Shown: piece after piece, positions 48,355 to 60,734 of the stretch | Numbering within the stretch: position 1 is the first letter of the stretch | How the letters are laid out: every line of letters begins with the position of its first letter | DNA from: Gammaproteobacteria bacterium | GTDB lineage: Bacteria > Pseudomonadota > Gammaproteobacteria > 21-64-14 | NCBI GenBank assembly: GCA_027013145.1 | Contig: JALUXX010000053.1 | Span: 1 to 64,000 of the forward strand | DNA: 64,000 bases | Direction of reading: 5' to 3' | Notes under the pieces: generated by a model | What the model was told of the DNA's origin: nothing | Databases searched by the model: none | The model's input: only the letters and a program-made list of their open reading frames with translations | Translations under genes and position numbers: made by a program

Positions 48355-48972
48355 TCAGCGGGTTGGCGGCGTGTGCGACAACCGCCCCGCGACGCACGCG
48401 AGGTCGGCGGGCGTGTTGACGTTGAGAAACGCCGCGGCGCGATCCGAAAAGTCCACCTCCACCGGATTGAGCCGCGCGACCCAGTCCCCCACGCGGCGCC
48501 CGCCGCCGGCGATCCACGCCTCCAGGTCCGCCTGCAGATCGCGCCGCAGCAGCGCGAACAGCGGCTGACGCCGGCTCCCGTCGTGCGCCACGGCCAGCGC
48601 CCGCCGCCGTCCCCCGGCCCCGGCGAGCCCCGCGGCCAGCCGTTGCGCGAGATCCGCGGGCAGCAGGGGCGCGTCGCAGGGGACGCACAGCACCAGAGGC
48701 GTCGGCGCCGCGGCCAGACCGCGGGCGATGCCGGCGAGCGGGCCGGCGAAGTCCGCCACCGCGTCGACGAGGACCGGTGCCCCGAATTCGCGATAGCGAT
48801 CCAGGTTGCGGTTGGCGCTGATCAGCACCGACTGCGTCTGCGGGCGCAACGCCGCGAGCACGTGCGCCACCAGCGGGCGGCCGGCGACCGCGACCAGCCC
48901 CTTGTCGCGCCCGCCCAGGCGCCGGGCGCGTCCACCGGCGAGGATCAGTCCCGTAATCCGCGCCGCCGCCAC
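48355..48972 (-). CDS. mobA: Molybdenum cofactor guanylyltransferase MobA
   Basis: A 205-residue MobA that attaches GMP to molybdopterin to give the MGD cofactor used by NasA. The nucleotide-binding start (ITGLILAGGRARRLGGRDKG) and CVPCDAPLLPADLAQRL are typical, as is SRRQPLFALLRRD. The start is GTG 48972 with a weak ribosome-binding site; the first four residues are Ala-rich. It lies 35 bp downstream of serS and just upstream of the nas block, so location agrees with function. Confidence 0.93.
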   Translation of the reverse strand: MAAARITGLILAGGRARRLGGRDKGLVAVAGRPLVAHVLAALRPQTQSVLISANRNLDRYREFGAPVLVDAVADFAGPLAGIARGLAAAPTPLVLCVPCDAPLLPADLAQRLAAGLAGAGGRRRALAVAHDGSRRQPLFALLRRDLQADLEAWIAGGGRRVGDWVARLNPVEVDFSDRAAAFLNVNTPADLACVAGRLSHTPPTR

Positions 48973-49007
48973 CGGCCGGTCCCCGCGGGCGCCGGCGCGC
49001 GCCGGCC

Positions 49008-50603
<1,596 letters not shown>

Positions 50604-50607
<4 letters not shown>

Positions 50608-50978
50608 AGCGTCCGCCCTCCCAGCACGCCGAGCCACGCGGCGACGACGCACGCGGCCAGGCTCACCGTCATGTTCACGCCGGCCTTGAGGTATTGGGCC
50701 GATTCGATCAGGTTGAGCGTCTCGATGGAGAACGTCGAGAAGGTGGTGAATGCGCCCAGGAAGCCGATCAGGATCGCCGCCCGCCACTCGGGACCGACGT
50801 CCATCCGCTCGAGGAACAGGACCGTCAGGAAGCCCATAACCAGACTCCCCAGGACGTTCACCGTCAGGGTCCCGTAGGGGAAGCCGCGCCCGGCCAGGGC
50901 ATGCACGGCGTTCGAGACCCAGTAGCGCGACAGTGCCCCGGCGGCGCCCCCCAGGGCGATGGCGAGCACGCGCATCAT
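50604..50978 (-). CDS. crcB: Fluoride channel Fluc/CrcB
   Basis: A 124-residue, four-helix fluoride exporter. Family motifs are GGAAGALSRYWVSNAV near the start, FPYGTLTVNVLGSLVMGFL, and the pore/sodium-site region GFLGAFTTFSTFSIETL. It works as an antiparallel dimer. Coupled to the DUF190 gene by a GTGA overlap. I see no crcB fluoride-riboswitch core upstream. Confidence 0.95.
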
Positions 50979-51002
50979 CCCCGCTTCCCTCCCTGTCCGC
51001 GG

Positions 51003-52316
51003 CTATCCGCGCCCGCGGCGATCGCGCGCTCGCAGTTCGGCCAGGCGCTCGCCGATGCGGATCTCGAGACCGCGCGGGACCGGCCGATAGTAGCGCCGCT
51101 CGCCCATCTCCTCCGGGAAATACCGCTGCCCCGCCGCGTAGGCGTCGGGCTCGTCGTGCGCATACCGGTACCCTTTGCCGTGGCCCAGGTCCTTCATCAA
51201 CCGCGTGGGCGCGTTGCGCAGATGCGCCGGGACCTCGAGCGAGCCCAGGGCGCGCGCGTCGCCCGTCGCCGCCTCGAAGGCGGCGTAGACCGCGTTGCTC
51301 TTGGGGACGCAGGCGAGGTAGACCACCGCCTGCGCGAGCGCAAGTTCCCCTTCGGGGGAGCCGAGCCGCTCCTGCACCTCCCAGGCGTCGAGCGCCAGCG
51401 CCAGCGCCCGGGGGTCGGCGTTGCCGATGTCTTCCGAGGCCATGCGCACCGCCCGCCGGGCAATGTAACAGGGATCGCAGCCCCCGTCCAGCATGCGCGC
51501 AAGCCAGTAGAGGGCCGCATCCGGGTCCGATCCGCGCACCGACTTGTGCAGGGCCGAGATCTGGTCGTAGAAGGCGTCGCCGCCCTTGTCGAATCGGCGC
51601 ACGCCGCCGGCGACCACCTCGGCCACCACCGCCGCGTCGATCCAGGCGCCCCCCGCGGCGGGCCGCGCGAGGTCGGCGGCGGTCTCCAGCAGGTTGAGCG
51701 CCCGGCGCGCGTCGCCGTCCGCGGCCGCGGCGAGCGCGTCGCGCTCGGCGGCGTCTACGCGCAGGGCGCGCGCGCCCAGGCCGCGTTCGGGATCGGCCAG
51801 CGCACGGTCGAGGACGGCACGCAGATCGGCCGCGCTCAGGGGTTTGAGCACATGGATCCGCGCCCGCGAGAGCAGCGCGTTGTTGAGCGCGAACGAGGGG
51901 TTCTCCGTGGTCGCGCCGATGAAGGTCAGCGTCCCGTCCTCGACGTGCGGCAGGAAGGCGTCCTGCTGCGCGACGTTGAAGCGATGCACCTCGTCGACGA
52001 ACAGCACCGTGCGGCGGCCCACGGCGCGCGCCGCGCGCGCCGCCTCCACCGCCTGGCGGATCTCCTTCACCCCCGCGAGCACCGCGGAGAGCTGGCGGAA
52101 GTCCGCCCCGCAGGCACCGGCCGCGAGCCGCGCCAGGGTGGTCTTGCCGCTGCCGGGCGGCCCCCACAGCACCATCGAGTACAGGCGCCCGGCGGCGATC
52201 GCCTCGCGCAGCGGCTTGCCCGCTCCGAGCAGGTGCGCCTGACCGACGAACTCATCGAGCGCGCGCGGGCGCAGGCGGTCGGCGAGCGGGCGGAAGTCGT
52301 CGGCGGGCGCACTCAT
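51003..52316 (-). CDS. rarA: Replication-associated recombination protein RarA (MgsA)
   Basis: A 437-residue AAA+ ATPase acting at stalled replication forks. Walker A is MVLWGPPGSGKTTLARLA, Walker B TVLFVDEVHRFN, and sensor 1 FIGATTENPSFALN. The C-terminal tetramerisation part contains FYDQISALHKSVRGSDPDAA and GYRYAHDEPDAYAAGQRYFP. ATG 52316 is preceded by lolA with a 23-bp gap. The lolA-rarA-crcB-serS order is standard in gammaproteobacteria. Confidence 0.96.
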   Translation of the reverse strand: MSAPADDFRPLADRLRPRALDEFVGQAHLLGAGKPLREAIAAGRLYSMVLWGPPGSGKTTLARLAAGACGADFRQLSAVLAGVKEIRQAVEAARAARAVGRRTVLFVDEVHRFNVAQQDAFLPHVEDGTLTFIGATTENPSFALNNALLSRARIHVLKPLSAADLRAVLDRALADPERGLGARALRVDAAERDALAAAADGDARRALNLLETAADLARPAAGGAWIDAAVVAEVVAGGVRRFDKGGDAFYDQISALHKSVRGSDPDAALYWLARMLDGGCDPCYIARRAVRMASEDIGNADPRALALALDAWEVQERLGSPEGELALAQAVVYLACVPKSNAVYAAFEAATGDARALGSLEVPAHLRNAPTRLMKDLGHGKGYRYAHDEPDAYAAGQRYFPEEMGERRYYRPVPRGLEIRIGERLAELRARDRRGRG

Positions 52317-52339
52317 CGCCCCGGGCTCCGTCGCCGGCC

Positions 52340-52981
52340 TCACCGCGCGGGGGTGCCGGCCACGTCCACGCCCGGCGGCGGCGTGAACCGGAACAGCGAG
52401 GCGGCGAGCGGCGGGTTGCGGCGCACGTGACTGAACGCGATGTGCGTGGTCTGCCCCAGGCTGTCGCGCAGTTCCATGCGCACCAGCAGGTCGCCGCGAA
52501 AGCCGAGCCGGATCCATTCGAAGCCGCCGCCCTTCTCGCGCGGGGTCAGCAGGAGCCAGTGCAGGCCGTCGGCCGCGCCCGCGGCCGTGACCCGGAAACG
52601 CGATTCCACCGAGCGCGTGCCCGCGAGCAGTCCCACGGGCAGGTCCCCCAGACCGCGCGCGAGCGGGCGCACCGTGATCTGCTCCAGGCCGCGGTCGTAG
52701 AACCACAGATTGCGCCCGTCGGAGACGAGCAGCTCGGCCGGCTTGCGGTAATCCCAGCGGAAGCGGTCCGGGCGCTCCAGGTACAGGGTGCCGCGGCTGC
52801 GCTGGAGCACCCGCCCGTGATCGTCCGTGACCGACTGGCGGAAATCCGCCTGCAACCGCTCGAGCCCATGGAGGAAGACCTCCAGGCGATGGGCCGCGGG
52901 CGGCGGCGCGGCGGCCGCCGCAACGGCCGTCACACCGGCGAACAGCAGCAGCCCCGCGAGCCCGCGCCACAGACCGTTCAT
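52340..52981 (-). CDS. lolA: Outer-membrane lipoprotein carrier protein LolA
   Basis: A 213-residue periplasmic chaperone that carries lipoproteins from LolCDE to LolB. The N-terminal Sec signal ([20 protein letters not shown]) is cut near residue 24-27. The mature part has [38 protein letters not shown] and [20 protein letters not shown], all LolA hallmarks. ATG 52981 overlaps the ftsK stop as ATGA, so translation is coupled. Confidence 0.95.
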   Translation of the reverse strand: MNGLWRGLAGLLLFAGVTAVAAAAAPPPAAHRLEVFLHGLERLQADFRQSVTDDHGRVLQRSRGTLYLERPDRFRWDYRKPAELLVSDGRNLWFYDRGLEQITVRPLARGLGDLPVGLLAGTRSVESRFRVTAAGAADGLHWLLLTPREKGGGFEWIRLGFRGDLLVRMELRDSLGQTTHIAFSHVRRNPPLAASLFRFTPPPGVDVAGTPAR

Positions 52982-55290
52982 GCGTCCTCCGGCGGCGGGG
53001 GCGCGAGGACCTCGCGCGCGCCGTTGCTCTGCAGCGGACCGACCACACCGGCCAGCTCCATGGCCTCGATCATGCGCGCGGCGCGGTTGTAGCCGATCTT
53101 CAGCCGGCGCTGCACGCCCGAGATCGACGCCTTGCGGCTCTCGGTGACGATGCGCACGGCCTGATCGTAGAGCGGGTCGGATTCGTCGCCCGCGTCCGCC
53201 GCCCCCACCGACGCGCGCTCCTCGGGCTCGCGCAGGATCTCCTCGAAATACTCCGGCTCGCCCTGCCCGCGCAGGCGGGCCACGACCTTGTGCACCTCGT
53301 GGTCGGCGACGTAGGCGCCGTGCACGCGCACCGGCAGCCCCGTGCCCGGCGGCAGGTAGAGCATGTCGCCGTGGCCGAGGAGCTGCTCGGCCCCCATCTG
53401 GTCGAGGATGGTGCGCGAATCGACCTTGGAGGAGACCTGGAAGGCGATGCGCGTCGGGATGTTCGCCTTGATCAACCCGGTGATGACGTCGACGGAGGGG
53501 CGTTGGGTGGCGAGGATCAGGTGGATCCCGGAGGCGCGCGCCTTCTGTGCCAGGCGGGCGATCAGCTCCTCGACCTTCTTGCCCACCACCATCATCATAT
53601 CGGCCAGCTCGTCGACGACGACGACGATGAACGGCAGCGGCGACAGCGTAGGCGGCGTCGGCGGCGGGTCCGCCGCGGGGTCGGTCTCGAAGAGCGGGTC
53701 GGCGATCGGAGTCCCGGCGTCGATCGCCTCCTGCACCTTGCGGTTGTAGCCGGCGATGTTGCGTACCCCGAGCGCGGCCATCAGACGGTAGCGGCGCTCC
53801 ATCTCCGCCACACACCAGCGCAGCGCGTTCGCCGCCTCCTTCATGTCCGTGACCACCGGTGTGAGCAGGTGCGGGACGCCCTCGTAGACCGACAGTTCGA
53901 GCATTTTCGGATCGATCAGGATGAGCCGGGTCTGCTTCGGCCCCGCCTTGTAGAGCAGGCTCAGCAGCATGGCGTTGAGCGCCACCGACTTGCCCGATCC
54001 CGTGGTCCCCGCCACCAGCAGGTGCGGCATGCGCGCCAGATCCGCCACCACCGGCCGCCCGCCGATGTCCTTGCCGAGCGCGAGGGTGAGCGCGCCGCCG
54101 CTGCGGTCGTAGTCCTCCGAGCGCAGGATCTCGCCGAGGCGCACGAGCTGGCGCGACTCGTTCGGGATCTCCAGCCCGATCACGGACTTACCCGGGATGA
54201 CTTCGACGACCCGCACGCTCACCGTCGACAGCGCGCGGGCGAGGTCCTTGGCGAGATTGGAGATCTGGCTGACCTTCACGCCCGGGGCGGGCTGCAGTTC
54301 GAAGCGCGTGATCACCGGCCCCGGGTGCACCGCCTCCACGGTGACCTCGACTCCGAAATCGCGCAATTTCAGCTCCACCTGCCGCGACATCGCCGCGAGG
54401 ACCTCGTCGGAATAGCCGCCCGGATCCGGATCCGGCGCGTCGAGCAGCGACAGCGGGGGCAGATCCGTATCCTCGACGTCCTCGAACAGCGGGACCTGGC
54501 GCTCGCGCTCGGCGCGCAGGCTCGGCTCCACGCGCGCGATCACCGGTTCGATGCGCGGTTTGCTGCGGGCGACGCCGGCCGCGCGCTCGCGAACGATCTC
54601 GTCCTCGCGCTCGCGCTCGCGCTCGCGCCGCAGCCGCCGCGTGGCCCATGCCTCGCGCAGGCGCGCGGTGCGGATGGCGAGGAAATCGAGCGTGTCGAGG
54701 ATCCCGCGCCCGAGCCGGTCCATCAAACCGAGCCAGGACAGGCCCGTGAACAGTGTCACCCCGGCCAGGAACAGGGCAAGCAGCAGCAGGGTCGCGCCCA
54801 CCCCGCCGAAGACGTGCAGCAGATAGGCCGAGACCAGATCGCCGAGGATCCCGCCCGCGTCCAGCGGCAGCGGGATCGGCCCGCGGGCGACATGCAGCGT
54901 CGCCAGCCCGCAGCCCGCACCGACGGTGAGCAGGAAACCGGCCCAACGCAGCGCGAGCAGCCGCCCGTCGAAGCCTCGGGCCCCCAACCGTTCGCGAAAG
55001 ACCAGCCACCCGCTGTAGGCCGTCATCACCGGGAACAGGTAGGCGAGATAGCCGAACATGGACAGGAAGATGTCGGCAAACCACGCCCCCGCGATCCCGC
55101 CGTAGTTGCGCACGGGACCTCCGGTCCCGCTGTGCGACCAGCCGGGATCCGCCGGGCTGTAAGTGCTCAGTGCGATGAGCAGATAGAGCCCGAACACCAC
55201 CAGGACGATCAACGACGCCTCGCGCAGGCCGCGGTGGACCTGCGGCAGGACCGCCGCGGAGGCCGCCTTTTTTCGTGTCGCCTGCGCCAC
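52978..55290 (-). CDS. ftsK: DNA translocase FtsK
   Basis: A 770-residue septal DNA pump. About four N-terminal membrane helices (residues 20-190) and a rather short charged linker precede the RecA-like motor with Walker [17 protein letters not shown] and Walker [18 protein letters not shown]. The C-terminal gamma winged helix (about 695-760, [20 protein letters not shown]) reads KOPS. The start is GTG 55290 with AAAGG upstream. The AT-rich gap at 55291-55343 likely holds its promoter. Confidence 0.96.
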   Translation of the reverse strand: MAQATRKKAASAAVLPQVHRGLREASLIVLVVFGLYLLIALSTYSPADPGWSHSGTGGPVRNYGGIAGAWFADIFLSMFGYLAYLFPVMTAYSGWLVFRERLGARGFDGRLLALRWAGFLLTVGAGCGLATLHVARGPIPLPLDAGGILGDLVSAYLLHVFGGVGATLLLLALFLAGVTLFTGLSWLGLMDRLGRGILDTLDFLAIRTARLREAWATRRLRREREREREDEIVRERAAGVARSKPRIEPVIARVEPSLRAERERQVPLFEDVEDTDLPPLSLLDAPDPDPGGYSDEVLAAMSRQVELKLRDFGVEVTVEAVHPGPVITRFELQPAPGVKVSQISNLAKDLARALSTVSVRVVEVIPGKSVIGLEIPNESRQLVRLGEILRSEDYDRSGGALTLALGKDIGGRPVVADLARMPHLLVAGTTGSGKSVALNAMLLSLLYKAGPKQTRLILIDPKMLELSVYEGVPHLLTPVVTDMKEAANALRWCVAEMERRYRLMAALGVRNIAGYNRKVQEAIDAGTPIADPLFETDPAADPPPTPPTLSPLPFIVVVVDELADMMMVVGKKVEELIARLAQKARASGIHLILATQRPSVDVITGLIKANIPTRIAFQVSSKVDSRTILDQMGAEQLLGHGDMLYLPPGTGLPVRVHGAYVADHEVHKVVARLRGQGEPEYFEEILREPEERASVGAADAGDESDPLYDQAVRIVTESRKASISGVQRRLKIGYNRAARMIEAMELAGVVGPLQSNGAREVLAPPPPEDA

Positions 55291-55343
55291 CTTAGTTCAA
55301 CCTTTATATGAAGATCAATTCATAACATATTATAATAATGATA
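55291..55343 (-). promoter_or_regulatory. AT-rich promoter region of ftsK
   Basis: The 53-bp gap between ald and ftsK is strikingly AT-rich and, on the minus strand, contains TATAAT-like hexamers (for example in TTATAATATCATTATTATAA), then AAAGG before the GTG start. The exact -10/-35 pair cannot be fixed. Confidence 0.5.
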
Positions 55344-56408
55344 TTATAACAACGCTTCCCGAACGGCCGGGTGAACCACTTCACCGTCCCGCACATTGAT
55401 CCCGGCCCGCAGCGCGGGATCCGCCTCCCAGTCCGGTCCGGCCATCGAGCGCACGTAGGGGATGAGGGCCGCCGAGAGCGCCTGGGAGGCGCTGCGCGGG
55501 ACCGCGCCCGGCATGTTGGTCACCGCGAAATGCACCACCCCCGCGTGGACGTAGGTGGGCGCGGAGTAGTCGGTCGCCCGCGTGGTCTCGATGCAGCCGC
55601 CCTGGTCCACCGAGATGTCGATGACCACGCTGCCCGGGGCCATCGCCTCGACCATGGCCGCATCGATGACGTGCGGGGCGCGCCGTCCGGTCACCAGCAC
55701 CGCACCCACCAGGAGATCCGCCTCGCGCACCGCCGCCTGCAGCGCATCGCGGTACGGATAGAGGGCGGTGACGTTGGCGCCCAGCGCACGCATCGCCGCG
55801 AGGCGCTCGCGCAGGCGGTCGAAAACCGTCACGCGGGCCCCGAGCGCTGCGGCCACCGCGGCGGCGCCGCCCCCCGCCACGCCCGCGCCGACGACCACGA
55901 CATGCCCGCGGGCCACCGCGGGCAGGCCGCCGAGGAGGATCCCCTTACCGCCCTGCGGCCGGTGCAGGAGGTGGGCGCCGATCTGCACCGACAGGCGCCC
56001 GGCGATGTCACTCATCGGCGCGAGCAGCGGCAGTGTCCCGCCCGCCTCCACCGTCTCGAAGCCGACCGCCGTGAGTCCGATCGCGCACAGCCGCCGCGCG
56101 AGCGCGGGGTTCGCCGCCAGGTGCAGATAGCAGAACAGCCGCTGTTCGCGCCGCAACAGCGCGAGGTCTGCCTCGACCGGCTCCTTGACCTTGACGACCA
56201 GTTCGGCCGCCGCGTACAGGGCCGCGGCGTCGTCCTCGATGCGGGCGCCGCACGCACGATAGCTCGCGTCGCTGAACCCGCTCGCCTCGCCCGCGCCGCG
56301 CTCGACGTGGACCGAGTGTCCGTCCGCGACCAGTTCCGCGCACGCCTCGGGGACGAGCCCGACGCGGCCCTCGAGCACCTTGCGCTCTCGTGGAATCCCG
56401 ATCCGCAT
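55344..56408 (-). CDS. ald: Alanine dehydrogenase
   Basis: A 354-residue NAD-dependent alanine dehydrogenase of the Ald/PntA family. The N-terminal signature MRIGIPRERKVLEGRVGLVP and the active-site segments (VVKVKEPVEADLALL; FCYLHLAANPAL) are present. The Rossmann motif is VVVVGAGVAGGGAAAVAAAL, and the end has HFAVTNMPGAVPRSASQALS. It links pyruvate and ammonium to alanine. It lies just upstream of ftsK on the minus strand, divergent from trxB by 209 bp. Confidence 0.93.
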   Translation of the reverse strand: MRIGIPRERKVLEGRVGLVPEACAELVADGHSVHVERGAGEASGFSDASYRACGARIEDDAAALYAAAELVVKVKEPVEADLALLRREQRLFCYLHLAANPALARRLCAIGLTAVGFETVEAGGTLPLLAPMSDIAGRLSVQIGAHLLHRPQGGKGILLGGLPAVARGHVVVVGAGVAGGGAAAVAAALGARVTVFDRLRERLAAMRALGANVTALYPYRDALQAAVREADLLVGAVLVTGRRAPHVIDAAMVEAMAPGSVVIDISVDQGGCIETTRATDYSAPTYVHAGVVHFAVTNMPGAVPRSASQALSAALIPYVRSMAGPDWEADPALRAGINVRDGEVVHPAVREALL

Positions 56409-56611
56409 TGCGGTTTACCCCATCCGGCCCATTCCGTACAATCAGCCTGCCCGGCGCATCCCGGCGGCGGCGCCTCCCCGTACTTCGACCCGGAGCGGCT
56501 CCATCCATTCCCGCCCCGTCTCCCCGGGATCCGCAGGGCGAGCGCATGCGGCTGGTGCGAAAGGGGCACGGCCGGCACGGCCGCGCGTTCGCCGATTCCA
56601 TCGAGGAGTGA

Positions 56612-57577
<966 letters not shown>

Positions 57578-57689
57578 CCGGCCGCCGACGGGCGGCACAC
57601 CGCGCCCGGCCGCAGGTCCCCGTACGCGCATCCCTCACCGCGGCGGCGGATGCGGCGCCGCCCCGCTCGGACCGGGTACGGCGACGGTC

Positions 57690-58826
57690 ATGAGGATCCG
57701 CGTCTGCACCGGCATCGACGAGGTACCCGCCGCGGACTGGAACGACCTCGACGCGGAGGGAAACCCGTTCCTGCGCCACGAATTCCTGGCCGCGCTGGAG
57801 CGCAACGACTGTCTCGGCCCGCGCTTCGGCTGGCTGCCGCACCACCTGATCTGCGAAGACGAAGACGGCCGCCTGATCGGCGCCGCGCCGCTCTATCTGA
57901 AATACAACTCCTACGGCGAATTCGTCTTCGACTGGGCCTGGGCCGACGCCTACGCCCGCGCCGGCCTCGCCTACTATCCGAAGCTCGTCTCGACGGTGCC
58001 CTATACCCCCGTCACCGGCGCGCGCCTGCTGACCGCGGCCGGGCGCCGTGCGCAGGTCGCCCCCGCACTGGCCGATGCCGCCCTTGCAGAGGCGCAACGG
58101 CTGGAGGTCTCGGGCCTGCACTGGTTGTTCACCACGACCGCGGACGAGGCGCCGCTCGCCGCCCGCGGCCTGCTCGCGCGCACCGACTGCCAGTTCCACT
58201 GGCGCAACCGCGGCTACCGCGACTTCGACGACTTCCTCGCCGTCTTCCGCGCCGAACGGCGCAAGAAGGTACGCCGCGAACGCCGCCGCGTCGCCGAAGC
58301 GGGCGTCGAGGTGCGCGTCGTCCACGGCGCGGAGGTCTCCGACGCGCAATGGGCACTGTTTCACCGGCTCTACGAGGACACCTTCCATCGCCACGGCGGG
58401 CCCCCGACTTTGAGCGCGGCCTTCTTCCGCGAGATCGGGCGCACCCTCGGCGACCGGGTGGTGCTGATGCTCGCCGCGCACGGCGGGCGCGACATCGCCG
58501 CCGCCCTCTGCCTGCGTTCCGACCGCGTGCTCTACGGGCGGCATTGGGGCTGCGAGGAAGCCTTCAACGCCCTGCACTTCGAGCTCTGCTACTATCAGGG
58601 CATCGACTACGCGATCCGCAACGGCCTGGAACGCTTCGAGCCCGGCGCCCAGGGCGAACACAAGGTCTGGCGCGGTTTCGAGCCCACCGCCACGCATTCC
58701 ATGCACTGGCTCGCGCACCCGGAGTTCCGGCGCGTCATCGGACGCCACCTCGAGCGCGAGCGCGACGGCATCGCGTACTATATCCACGAGATGCGGACCC
58801 ACAGCCCCTACAAGGACGGGTATTGA
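57690..58826 (+). CDS. FemAB-like GNAT superfamily protein (DUF482)
   Basis: A 378-residue member of the family Pfam calls FemAB_like/DUF482. It has two GNAT-like halves: the first with GNPFLRHEFLAALERNDCLG and YNSYGEFVFDWAWADAYARA, the second with HRLYEDTFHRHGGPPTLSAA and GRHWGCEEAFNALHFELCYY. Relatives may be peptidyl or aminoacyl-tRNA-dependent transferases. Lying next to aat and bpt, which use aminoacyl-tRNA, makes that attractive, but no function is proven. Confidence 0.9.
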   Translation: MRIRVCTGIDEVPAADWNDLDAEGNPFLRHEFLAALERNDCLGPRFGWLPHHLICEDEDGRLIGAAPLYLKYNSYGEFVFDWAWADAYARAGLAYYPKLVSTVPYTPVTGARLLTAAGRRAQVAPALADAALAEAQRLEVSGLHWLFTTTADEAPLAARGLLARTDCQFHWRNRGYRDFDDFLAVFRAERRKKVRRERRRVAEAGVEVRVVHGAEVSDAQWALFHRLYEDTFHRHGGPPTLSAAFFREIGRTLGDRVVLMLAAHGGRDIAAALCLRSDRVLYGRHWGCEEAFNALHFELCYYQGIDYAIRNGLERFEPGAQGEHKVWRGFEPTATHSMHWLAHPEFRRVIGRHLERERDGIAYYIHEMRTHSPYKDGY

Positions 58827-58851
58827 ACGGCGCCGCAGGCTGAATCGAGCG

Positions 58852-59571
58852 ATGTCCCTGAACCTCCCGTGGATCGATACGGACGACCCCCTGGCGCCGT
58901 TTCCCGATGCGCGCAAGGCACTTCGCGAGCCCGACGGCCTGCTCGCCTTCGGCGGCGACCTCTCCCCGCAGCGCCTGTTGCGCGCCTATCGCCACGGAAT
59001 CTTCCCTTGGTACGGGCCCGGACAGCCGATCCTGTGGTGGTCGCCGGATCCGCGCGCGGTCCTGTTCCCCGAGCGCCTGCACGTCTCGCGCAGTCTGCGC
59101 CGGACCCTGCGCCGCGGCCGGTTCCGGGTGAGCTTCGACCGCGCCTTCGACGCCGTGACCGGCGCCTGCGCCGAGCCGCGGGCCGGACAGGACGGGACCT
59201 GGATCACCCCGGAGATGCGGGCGGCCTACGGGCGTCTGCATCGCCTCGGCGCCGCCCATTCCGTCGAAGTCTGGTACGGGGACGAACTGGCCGGCGGGCT
59301 CTACGGCGTGGCCATCGGCCGCGTGTTCTTCGGGGAGTCGATGTTCAGCCGCCGCAGCGACGCCTCGAAGGTCGCCCTGGTTCATCTGGCGCACACGCTG
59401 CGCGTTTGGGGCTACGGGTTGATCGACGCCCAGATCCGCTCCGCGCATCTGGAGCGCCTCGGCGTCGAGGCGGTGCCGCGCGGCCGCTTCCTCGAACTCC
59501 TCGACCGGTGGTGCGAACAGCCGGGACACCCCCCTCCGTGGACGCCGGCCGACGCCTCGCCCGCGCTGTGA
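58852..59571 (+). CDS. aat: Leucyl/phenylalanyl-tRNA--protein transferase
   Basis: A 239-residue Aat that adds Leu or Phe to N-terminal Lys/Arg, making ClpS/ClpAP degrons. Family motifs: LLAFGGDLSPQRLLRAYRHG, then IFPWYGPGQPILWWSPDPRA, WITPEMRAAYGRLHRLGAAH and FGESMFSRRSDASKVALVHL. ATG 58852 is 25 bp after the FemAB-like gene. The target protease components clpA and clpS lie close by. Confidence 0.96.
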   Translation: MSLNLPWIDTDDPLAPFPDARKALREPDGLLAFGGDLSPQRLLRAYRHGIFPWYGPGQPILWWSPDPRAVLFPERLHVSRSLRRTLRRGRFRVSFDRAFDAVTGACAEPRAGQDGTWITPEMRAAYGRLHRLGAAHSVEVWYGDELAGGLYGVAIGRVFFGESMFSRRSDASKVALVHLAHTLRVWGYGLIDAQIRSAHLERLGVEAVPRGRFLELLDRWCEQPGHPPPWTPADASPAL

Positions 59572-59626
59572 TACGCTGAAGGCGACGGGGCGCCGCGGGC
59601 GCCCCGGCCGCGGAACGGAGGAGGCG

Positions 59627-60382
59627 ATGACCGGGAGTACGCCGAAACCGACCGTCGATCTGCGCGAGTTGGCGTTCTACGCCAGCCCCGAGCGCGCGTG
59701 CGGCTACCTCGAGCAACGCCGGTCGATGTCCCTGTTCGCCGACCCGACCGCGACCATGAGCAACCGCCTCTACAGCCAACTCGCGCTCTACGGATTCCGA
59801 CGCAGCGGTCAGTATCTCTATCGCCCCGCCTGTCCGGGTTGCGACTCCTGCATTCCGATGCGCATCCCGATCGCCCGCTTCCGCCCGAACCGCTCGCAGC
59901 GCCGCTGCCTGGCGGCCAACGCCGACCTCAGCGAGCGCGTCGTGGAACCGGCCTTCCGCGAGGAGCACTTCCGGCTCTATCGGCGCTATATCCGCCGCCG
60001 CCACCCCGGCGGCGGAATGGACGATCCCGACCCCGAGCGTTACGTCTCTTTCCTCACCAGCGCGTGGAGCGATACCCGCTTCTACGAGTACCGGTGCGAC
60101 CGGCGCCTCATGGCGGTCGCCGTCGTCGACCACCTCGAGCGCGGCCTGTCCGCGGTCTACACCTACTTCGAGCCCGAGGCGCGCGCGCGCGGTCTCGGTA
60201 CCTTCGCCATCCTGCGCCAGATCGAGACCGCGCGCCGCGAGGGCCACCCCTGGGTCTATCTCGGGTACTGGATCCCGGAGTGCGACAAAATGCGCTACAA
60301 GCAGCATTTCCGGCCGTTCGAGATCTACCGCGACGGCTCCTGGCAGGAGACCCCGCCGCCCCGGGAGCGGGGCCGCCGATGA
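59627..60382 (+). CDS. bpt: Bacterial aspartate/glutamate leucyltransferase (Bpt; arginyltransferase-like)
   Basis: A 251-residue Ate1-fold transferase that places Leu on N-terminal Asp/Glu. It has the conserved cysteine cluster and basic segment (YRPACPGCDSCIPMRIPIAR; FRPNRSQRRC), the GNAT-like core (ARGLGTFAILRQIETARREG) and the signature WVYLGYWIPECDKMRYKQHF. ATG 59627 follows GGAGGAGG. With aat it forms a full bacterial N-degron set. Confidence 0.95.
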   Translation: MTGSTPKPTVDLRELAFYASPERACGYLEQRRSMSLFADPTATMSNRLYSQLALYGFRRSGQYLYRPACPGCDSCIPMRIPIARFRPNRSQRRCLAANADLSERVVEPAFREEHFRLYRRYIRRRHPGGGMDDPDPERYVSFLTSAWSDTRFYEYRCDRRLMAVAVVDHLERGLSAVYTYFEPEARARGLGTFAILRQIETARREGHPWVYLGYWIPECDKMRYKQHFRPFEIYRDGSWQETPPPRERGRR

Positions 60383-60498
60383 TCCACGCGGGCCTGCCCA
60401 GGCGGCACCGGCGCGCACGTATTGGTTCCCGCCGCCGTTTCGAATAGAATGGCGCGCTGAGCCGCCGCACGGCGGACACTCGGCACCCGCGGGTCATC

Positions 60499-60717
60499 AT
60501 GGCAAAAGAAGATCACATCGAGATGGAAGGCACGGTGGTGGAGACCTTGCCCAATACCATGTTCCGCGTGGAACTGGAGAACGGTCACACCGTCACCGCG
60601 CATATCTCGGGGAAGATGCGCAAGCACTACATCCGCATCCTCACCGGCGACAAGGTCACCGTTCAGCTCACGCCCTACGATCTCACCAAGGGGCGCATCG
60701 TCTACCGCACGAAATAG
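60499..60717 (+). CDS. infA: Translation initiation factor IF-1
   Basis: A 72-residue S1/OB-fold protein: [20 protein letters not shown], then [20 protein letters not shown], then the closing KGRIVYRTK. It binds the ribosomal A site during initiation. It stands between bpt and the convergent clpA, as in many gammaproteobacteria. Length and sequence are fully typical. Confidence 0.98.
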   Translation: MAKEDHIEMEGTVVETLPNTMFRVELENGHTVTAHISGKMRKHYIRILTGDKVTVQLTPYDLTKGRIVYRTK

Positions 60718-60734
60718 GCCCGCGCGGTCCGCGG